Below are positions 59,742 to 64,000 of a stretch of DNA of 64,000 nt, one piece after another. The position numbers were made by a program, and so were the translations under genes. The stretch comes from a virus. Within the stretch, counting starts at the first letter, position 1, and every line of letters starts with the position of its first letter. The stretch is from positions 49,078 through 113,077 of the IMG/VR virus record IMGVR_UViG_3300017991_000062. One strand, written 5' to 3'. The notes under the pieces are model-generated. The model searched no databases, was not told where the DNA came from, and saw nothing but the letters and a program-made list of their open reading frames with translations.

Positions 59742-60649
59742 TGAAGCTGCGCGACCTGCGACGGCTGTTCAGGCGCGGCCGGTGGAAGCCGGCCGAGCCC
59801 GAGCCAAAGAAGGCGGCAGTCGTCACCAAAGAGGACGCGAAGAGGCTCGCGCATGCGTTCGAGCTGGCCAAGGCCATCCGTGCGGAGAACCCACACCACC
59901 CGTCACGCGGCATCCCGAAGGCCCTCCCGCTCGCGAGGGGCATCGAGGAGCTATCGCGGCGCCTGGGCGTCACCCTGGACACGGCCGCGACCGCGCTCGA
60001 CACGGAGATCCGCGCAGCTCTCGACGCTGTTCCAGGGGCGCGCCTGCCGAAGCTGGAGGTGCTGGTCACGGTCGCGGCGACCAGGACGCTGACCGAGGCC
60101 GGTGTGAAGATGCCTCCGACGCCGACGAAGGTCATGCGCAAGGAGTTCATCATCATCGACGACATCCCAGGCCCAGGCGGGGTCAAGTTCAGAGACCCCG
60201 ACGCGCTGCCGCCACACCCGGCCATCGAGAGCGGGCCTATTGAAGACCCGGAGGAGCGTGAGCGGGAGGTGCGGGCGGCCCTGAAGCGCTGGCACGAGCG
60301 CGAGCTGACCGACAAGGGCGTCGAGCGATTCAGCGTCCACCTCCCGGCCAGCGCTGTCGAGGAGGCGACCAGCCGGCTCGCGTCAAAGGTCGGTTGGCCG
60401 CCTCCACCGCCGAAGCCAGACGACATCGAGATCCGGCCGATGACCAGAGAGGAGATCGAGGAGGTCGCCAGGCTTTACGACATCGACCGGCCACCCGTGA
60501 AGCCGGTGAAGCTGAAGAAGGCCAGGACGAGCGAGGAGCTGATGCGTGATATCGAGGCCGGCATTGCGGGCATCCCTGACGAGGTGGTGGACCGCGTCAT
60601 GGCCAGGGCTATTTTCGGAGACGACAACCCAGAGGGTGACGACGAATGA
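59741..60649 (+). CDS. Tagged protein 2 of the cassette (302 aa)
   Basis: TGATG start. Begins MKLRDLRRLFRRGRWKPAEP. The body is charged and helical (FELAKAIRAENPHHPSRGIP, LSRRLGVTLDTAATALDTEI), with Pro-rich linkers (WPPPPPKPDD) and an acidic end. It has no enzyme motif I recognise. It overlaps the next gene by 4 bp, so all three tagged genes are translationally coupled. Confidence 0.65.
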   Translation: MKLRDLRRLFRRGRWKPAEPEPKKAAVVTKEDAKRLAHAFELAKAIRAENPHHPSRGIPKALPLARGIEELSRRLGVTLDTAATALDTEIRAALDAVPGARLPKLEVLVTVAATRTLTEAGVKMPPTPTKVMRKEFIIIDDIPGPGGVKFRDPDALPPHPAIESGPIEDPEEREREVRAALKRWHERELTDKGVERFSVHLPASAVEEATSRLASKVGWPPPPPKPDDIEIRPMTREEIEEVARLYDIDRPPVKPVKLKKARTSEELMRDIEAGIAGIPDEVVDRVMARAIFGDDNPEGDDE

Positions 60650-61500
60650 AGCTCAACGAGCTGCGCCACCGCTACCGCAAGGGCAGGCCCAAGCGTCGGC
60701 CACGGCCAAGCCCCCGGGCCTGGATAGCAGAAGAGGCGAAGAAGGGCCGCCCTCTGAACGTGGCCGAGGCCACCCGGGCAGCAGAGCAGCTCTCGGCAGC
60801 GTTCGGCATCACCAAGGACCACGCCTCCGGTATACTGGCGCGGGTGGTGAACGGTCTGGAGCGAGACAAAGGCGGGAAGGAGTATGTGACGGCGGCCGAG
60901 CTGGAAGCGACAACCGAGGGGTTGATACTCACGAGCAGCCCGAGGCCCGACAGCCGCCGCGGCAGGCGCAAGGCAGACCTGGAGACCCTGAAGCGGGCCA
61001 GGGCAGACAGACGGGAGAGCAGGAAGACCAGACGCACCAGAGCCACGTTCCCAGGGCTGCGCCACCCGAGCAAGGCCGCGGAGGAGCTACTGCTAGCAGC
61101 GGACGGCCGCTGGACCAGGAGCAGCACCGACGCAGCGACCGCGGTGCTGACGCTGGACCTGTGGCCCAGGAAAGCGATGCTGGAAAGCCTGCGCGAGCTG
61201 AACAGGAAGTATCGACCAAGGCCACTGGGCAGGATAGTGTCGAGGACCGTGGAGGACACGATAGCCACGCTGGCGATACGGCACCTGGTCAAGCTGGCCG
61301 GGCTACGACTCGCAGCCCCGACGACGATGACCAGGGTAGCCGGCATCCGAGCAGAGGAACACCCGAGACACCCGGAGCGAGGACACATCCAGCTCACCTA
61401 TACGGGGAGCCCGAAGCAGGTAGCTGAAGCAGCGCACGCGCTGAAGGTGCTACAGGGAAGAAAGGCTCTAGATGACCTCACGAGCACACCCGCAGAGTAG
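60646..61500 (+). CDS. Tagged protein 3 of the cassette (284 aa)
   Basis: ATGA overlap. Begins MKLNELRHRYRKGRPKRRPR, nearly the same as tagged protein 1. Central region is Arg/Ala-rich and helical (AEQLSAAFGITKDHASGILA). The C-terminus HIQLTYTGSPKQVAEAAHAL is like that of tagged protein 1. Late codons shift to more AGG/AGA/ATA than in the neighbouring genes, which may reflect recent arrival. It ends at the iteron-bearing non-coding block. Confidence 0.65.
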   Translation: MKLNELRHRYRKGRPKRRPRPSPRAWIAEEAKKGRPLNVAEATRAAEQLSAAFGITKDHASGILARVVNGLERDKGGKEYVTAAELEATTEGLILTSSPRPDSRRGRRKADLETLKRARADRRESRKTRRTRATFPGLRHPSKAAEELLLAADGRWTRSSTDAATAVLTLDLWPRKAMLESLRELNRKYRPRPLGRIVSRTVEDTIATLAIRHLVKLAGLRLAAPTTMTRVAGIRAEEHPRHPERGHIQLTYTGSPKQVAEAAHALKVLQGRKALDDLTSTPAE

Positions 61501-61542
61501 GAACGACCAGAGCACCCACTTCAGGCCCACGTGATACGAGCT

Positions 61543-61646
61543 ACCCCACAAAGGCAGAACCCCACAAAGGGGAGCTAACCCCAGGGAACCACGAGAACCA
61601 CCCCACAAAGGCAGAGCCCAGACACACCAGTAGAACCCCACAAAGG
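61543..61646 (+). repeat. Second iteron array (four direct ACCCCACAAAGG)
   Basis: Exact copies at 61543-61554, 61559-61570, 61600-61611 and 61635-61646; spacings are 16, 41 and 35 bp. The last two spacings are close to those of the array at 12721-12866. All four are on the + strand. Binding by the initiator encoded at 12182 is the natural expectation. Confidence 0.88.
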
Positions 61647-61862
61647 GCAGTAGAACAGAGGGCAGGGCAGGAAGTAGGATAGGCGAGCGAGTATCACAGA
61701 ATCCAACAGGGGGCAGAGACAGGGGGAGAGGTAGCGATAGAGGGGTGTGCAGGGGGAGGAAGAGCAAGGGGTGCCCCAAGCCCCGGGGAGGTGGGGAGGT
61801 CTACACCGCTCGCTATCGAGCCTCATCGCCCTGAACAGCCTGGCGGATGATTCCTGGACAGC

Positions 61863-62293
61863 GAGCATCCCCGAGCATCCGTGAGCATCCCCCAGGCCCC
61901 GAAGTGAGCACCACCGAGCACCCCGGAACCTACACGAGCCCTCGATAGCTACCAGGGCAGCACACCTCCCCCGAGCCTCCCCAGGCCCAGGCCCCAGGAT
62001 CACAGCCCACCCCCACAAGCCGAAGCCCAGGACACCGGCCAGGAAGCATCCGAGCTACCACGACGACCGATAGTCGTTCGTGCTCTGGTGCGAGGATTAG
62101 CGAGCCGATTTTGTAGCCCTGGAGGTTGCCACCCTGACCAAGGCCACCACCACCGGCAATCGAGCTGCCCAGGCCCAGGCCCACGGCCCAGGGCTGTCAG
62201 TGGGGGGCAACCGAGCTGCCCGGCCCGGTCGGGAGGTGTGACGTGCCTGACCGCATCCAACTTCCAACCTCGTCAGGGATGCTCGGGGATGCT
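61863..62293 (+). repeat. 10-bp-phased GAGCATCC/GAGCACC repeats and inverted copies
   Basis: GAGCATCC at 61863, 61873 and 61883; GAGCACC at 61906 and 61916; AGCATCC at 62045; reverse complement GGATGCT at 62277 and 62287. Neighbours in each cluster are exactly 10 bp apart, so sites fall on one helix face. Confidence 0.7.
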
Positions 62294-62365
62294 AGCAGCG
62301 ATTCGACCCCCCTTACCCGCACCCGGGCGGGCGGGCGCGTGTACGTGATTGCCTGACCGCCTCCA
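62244..62365 (+). repeat. 16-bp direct repeat
   Basis: TGCCTGACCGCATCCA (62244-62259) and TGCCTGACCGCCTCCA (62350-62365), one mismatch, 106 bp apart. Both are in the gene-free block. Confidence 0.65.
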
Positions 62366-62390
62366 GAAACGCGCTCTATTTCTGAACCCC

Positions 62391-62443
62391 CTTAAACCTG
62401 GAGGTTGACACTCTGCCCCTTGCCGCTGACGACCTGGAACTGT
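62391..62443 (+). promoter_or_regulatory. Third promoter-like element: operator motif, TTGACA and GAACTGT copy 6
   Basis: TTAAACCTGGAGGTTGACA ends with a -35 at 62405-62410 and matches islands A and B. No good -10 is found at 16-18 bp. GACCTGGAACTGT ends at 62443, 19 bp before ATG 62463. The two motifs may act together. Confidence 0.5.
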
Positions 62444-62462
62444 AGAGCAGGAGGTGCGAAGC

Positions 62463-62615
62463 ATGAAGCCCGAGACCATCCGCGAGGCCCTGGAAGAAAT
62501 CCGACAGCTCGCGCGGCTCCACGCCCGGCACGGGCGCTCGCCGTCCGAAATGAACGACCTCGCAGACCGGGTGGATGACGCCCTGGAGCTGGTCGCAGAG
62601 GAGAAGACCAGGTGA
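62463..62615 (+). CDS. Small helical protein (50 aa)
   Basis: ATG with GGAGG upstream. Sequence KPETIREALEEIRQLARLHA, then an Asp/Glu-rich helix to EEKTR. Overlaps the next GTG by 4 bp. Too short for many gene callers; supported by the start site and coupling. Function unknown. Confidence 0.58.
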   Translation: MKPETIREALEEIRQLARLHARHGRSPSEMNDLADRVDDALELVAEEKTR

Positions 62616-62893
62616 CCAGGAAGCTCACGAACATCGACGTCGCCCGAGCCCAGGAGCTAGTCACCATCTGCGAGGAGCGTGGGCTCATCCACAGGGCCTA
62701 CCACCCACTCAACGAGGTGCTGGAGCTGTTCCCCCTGCTCGTGGATGCGGTGGTGGTCATGCGGGACGAAGACCCCACCCCGGAGAGCAGGGCGCTCGCC
62801 GAGGTCTGGGGGCACACCCGCAAGGCACACGAGCTGATGGAGTCCATCCGGCCGCCTGGCGGCTGGCCGCAGAAAAAGGAAGGTGAGCGATGA
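62612..62893 (+). CDS. Hypothetical helical protein (93 aa)
   Basis: GTG start coupled to the previous stop. Helical throughout (VARAQELVTICEERGLIHRA, LFPLLVDAVVVMRDEDPTPE). No motif recognised. Overlaps next ATG by 4 bp. Confidence 0.6.
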   Translation: MTRKLTNIDVARAQELVTICEERGLIHRAYHPLNEVLELFPLLVDAVVVMRDEDPTPESRALAEVWGHTRKAHELMESIRPPGGWPQKKEGER

Positions 62894-63099
62894 AGCTCTA
62901 CAGGACCAGCTTCGACGGCCCGGTGACGGGCGGAACCGCGGTGGTGCTCGCGGCCAACCGGCCCCACGCCCTGCGCATGCTCCACGCGCAGCACGGCGAC
63001 GACCTGTTCGACGATGGGCAGCCCATCACCGCGAGCGACCTCAAGGAGGTCCCGCTCGACGCGGCCTGCGTCGTCCACTACGACTCCGGGGATTACTGA
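62890..63099 (+). CDS. Hypothetical protein (69 aa)
   Basis: ATGA overlap. Begins MKLYRTSFDGPVTGGTAVVL; alpha/beta, acidic, one Cys. Unrecognised. Confidence 0.58.
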   Translation: MKLYRTSFDGPVTGGTAVVLAANRPHALRMLHAQHGDDLFDDGQPITASDLKEVPLDAACVVHYDSGDY

Positions 63100-63362
63100 T
63101 GGCCAAGCGGCGCCCCAGAATCATCACCCTCCTGCGCCGGGCGTTCTCGGGCCGGTGGGACTACAACTGGCTTCTACACAGGTGGGAGCACGAGGACGGG
63201 TGGGCCGTCGAGCCGAGAGCCGCGCTCGCGCCGAAGTTCGACGGCGACGACGACAGCTTCGTCACCCGCTACTACCGCACCGACAACGGCGAGGAGGTGT
63301 GCCTCGGCGACACCTTTTCACAGGCCGGGATGATGCTGGCCAAGACAAGGAGGAAGGCGTGA
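63099..63362 (+). CDS. Hypothetical basic protein (87 aa)
   Basis: TGATG start. Basic N-terminus (AKRRPRIITLLRRAF), then Trp/His-rich WDYNWLLHRWEHEDGW. Basic end. Unknown; ATGA-type overlap to next GTG. Confidence 0.58.
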   Translation: MAKRRPRIITLLRRAFSGRWDYNWLLHRWEHEDGWAVEPRAALAPKFDGDDDSFVTRYYRTDNGEEVCLGDTFSQAGMMLAKTRRKA

Positions 63363-63790
63363 ACGACACCGAATACCCCCTGCTCGTGGTCAGCGTGTCC
63401 GGCGGCCAGCTCACCATCCCGAGCATCGAGCGCCTCACCCAGTTCGTGAATGGTGTGGCCAAGGGCGACAAGAGAGCCCGCGCCCTGGTGCTGGAGTCCG
63501 ACGACCCCGAGGCCGAGGTCACCGTCACGCCCCTGTTCAGCCGCGCCTACTCCAAGCTCTACCGCCTGCGCTACGCGACCAGGCCAGGGGCCAACCGGCG
63601 CGAGGTGGTCGTGGCCGCGGCCAGCCGCGAGGAGGCGTGGCGCTTCATCGTCGAGCACGTCAACGGCGGCGTGGAGCCCATCGGGCCCGACGCGAGCTGG
63701 CTCGAAGAGCTGGAGGACTGCGACAAGGGCGGCGTCCTGGTCTACCTGGGCGACGTGGACGAGTACTTCACCAAGCGGAGGAAGCGATGA
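63359..63790 (+). CDS. Hypothetical protein (143 aa)
   Basis: GTG with AGGAAGG upstream, overlapping the previous stop by 4 bp. Alpha/beta (LLVVSVSGGQLTIPSIERLT, RREVVVAAASREEAWRFIVE). The middle resembles small phage proteins of unknown role. One-base-pair-coupled to the next ATG. Confidence 0.58.
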   Translation: MNDTEYPLLVVSVSGGQLTIPSIERLTQFVNGVAKGDKRARALVLESDDPEAEVTVTPLFSRAYSKLYRLRYATRPGANRREVVVAAASREEAWRFIVEHVNGGVEPIGPDASWLEELEDCDKGGVLVYLGDVDEYFTKRRKR

Positions 63791-64000
63791 GGGGCAAGCT
63801 GAAGGTGTTCCCGTCACCGGCCCACGACAACCCGGGCAAGGAGCCGCTCGCAGAGTCGGACTGGTTCCGCATCGAGACGCCTGGCGGCGACCGCTTCGAC
63901 ATCCAACCGGCCGAGCACGGGCGCGGGTTGCGCGTGCGCCGAATCGACGGCTCCATCTACGTCCTGCCCGACTGCTCCAACGTCGTCGAGCTGGTGCCGC
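63787..64000 (+). CDS. Hypothetical protein, 3' end outside window
   Basis: ATGA overlap at 63787. Visible 71 codons begin MRGKLKVFPSPAHDNPGKEP and are beta-rich (FRIETPGGDRFDIQPAEHGR). Truncated by the window edge; no family recognised. Confidence 0.55.
   Translation, partial: MRGKLKVFPSPAHDNPGKEPLAESDWFRIETPGGDRFDIQPAEHGRGLRVRRIDGSIYVLPDCSNVVELVP

Larger units (their letters stand above)
61501..62462 (+). other. 962-bp gene-free block with iterons, decamer repeats and a promoter
   Basis: Short frames here have biased, Pro/Gly-rich translations, no good ribosome sites and no known domains. The block holds four iterons (61543-61646), a purine-rich strand (61650-61800), AGCATCC repeats spaced 10 bp, the inverted repeat ACGAC/GTCGT (62063-62077), a 16-bp direct repeat (62244, 62350) and a -35-like TTGACA (62405). 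It looks like a replication or control locus. Confidence 0.7.

Noticed and set aside
61575-62018. 147-codon frame on the - strand in the gene-free block
   Set aside because: Overlaps the iterons and the purine-rich tract, has biased composition and would be the only - strand gene.
62088-62348. 86-codon frame on the + strand in the gene-free block
   Set aside because: No ribosome binding site; Pro/Gly/Arg-rich translation without motif; region is filled with repeats.

Overview
This window looks like part of a large, high-GC, double-stranded DNA phage with a contractile tail (myovirus-like). Every credible gene lies on the + strand. Genes are packed with 1-8 bp overlaps (TGATG, ATGA) or very short gaps, and GTG starts are common. 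The only gene-free stretch above 300 bp is 61501-62462. I saw no tRNA, rRNA, CRISPR array, IS element or integrase. Capsid, terminase, sheath and tube genes are absent and would be expected upstream of base 1. The host cannot be named from this sequence.

Layout. (1) 1-8475: baseplate and tail tip, with spike, gp25-like wedge, J-like wedge, protein-I-like wedge and a 942-residue tail fibre. (2) 8527-10551: small membrane proteins that look like a holin and a spanin pair, plus a 63-residue protein that may be related to cyclic-nucleotide sponges. (3) 10616-17987: replication start-up, with a UvsW-like helicase, an initiator whose own gene carries an iteron array, a DnaC-like loader, a DnaB-like helicase and a DnaG-like primase. 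(4) 18124-25172: a CobS/CobT-like ATPase/VWA pair, a WGR protein, a sigma-like protein and zinc-binding proteins. (5) 25172-37382: replication, recombination and repair, with a DnaE polymerase, an acidic-tail SSB-like protein, a RecA/UvsX-like recombinase, an SbcD/SbcC pair, a PD-(D/E)XK nuclease, a FEN-type exonuclease and a uracil-DNA glycosylase. (6) 37682-43506: amidase endolysin, a radical SAM protein, a fusion of a PP-loop (PAPS-reductase-like) domain with a DNA methyltransferase, a lipoprotein and an ADP-ribosylglycohydrolase-like protein. (7) 43506-54908: mostly small proteins of unknown function, including several DNA-binding or zinc proteins, a Spo11/Top6A (Mini-A)-like protein, a metallophosphoesterase and a collagen-like lipoprotein. 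(8) 54909-64000: probably an early region, with two duplicated AT-rich promoter islands, an HNH nuclease, a second PP-loop protein, three genes sharing an N-terminal tag, then a non-coding block with a second iteron array and a third related promoter.

How it fits together. The order initiator with internal iterons, DnaC-like loader, replicative helicase resembles the lambda O/ori/P logic, here with the phage's own helicase, primase and polymerase. The same 12-bp iteron (ACCCCACAAAGG) recurs in the non-coding block near 61.6 kb, which suggests a second origin or a copy-control or silencing site.

The most unusual signals are: (a) an N-terminal tag, roughly Lx[DE]LRxR[FY]xKG, on seven otherwise dissimilar proteins; (b) two 190-bp promoter islands with identical internal spacing; (c) a GAACTGT-centred motif in six intergenic gaps; (d) the PP-loop-methyltransferase fusion beside a radical SAM enzyme; (e) an 11-bp tandem duplication that appears to have frameshifted a small membrane-protein gene. 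All family assignments come from reading motifs; no database search was run.
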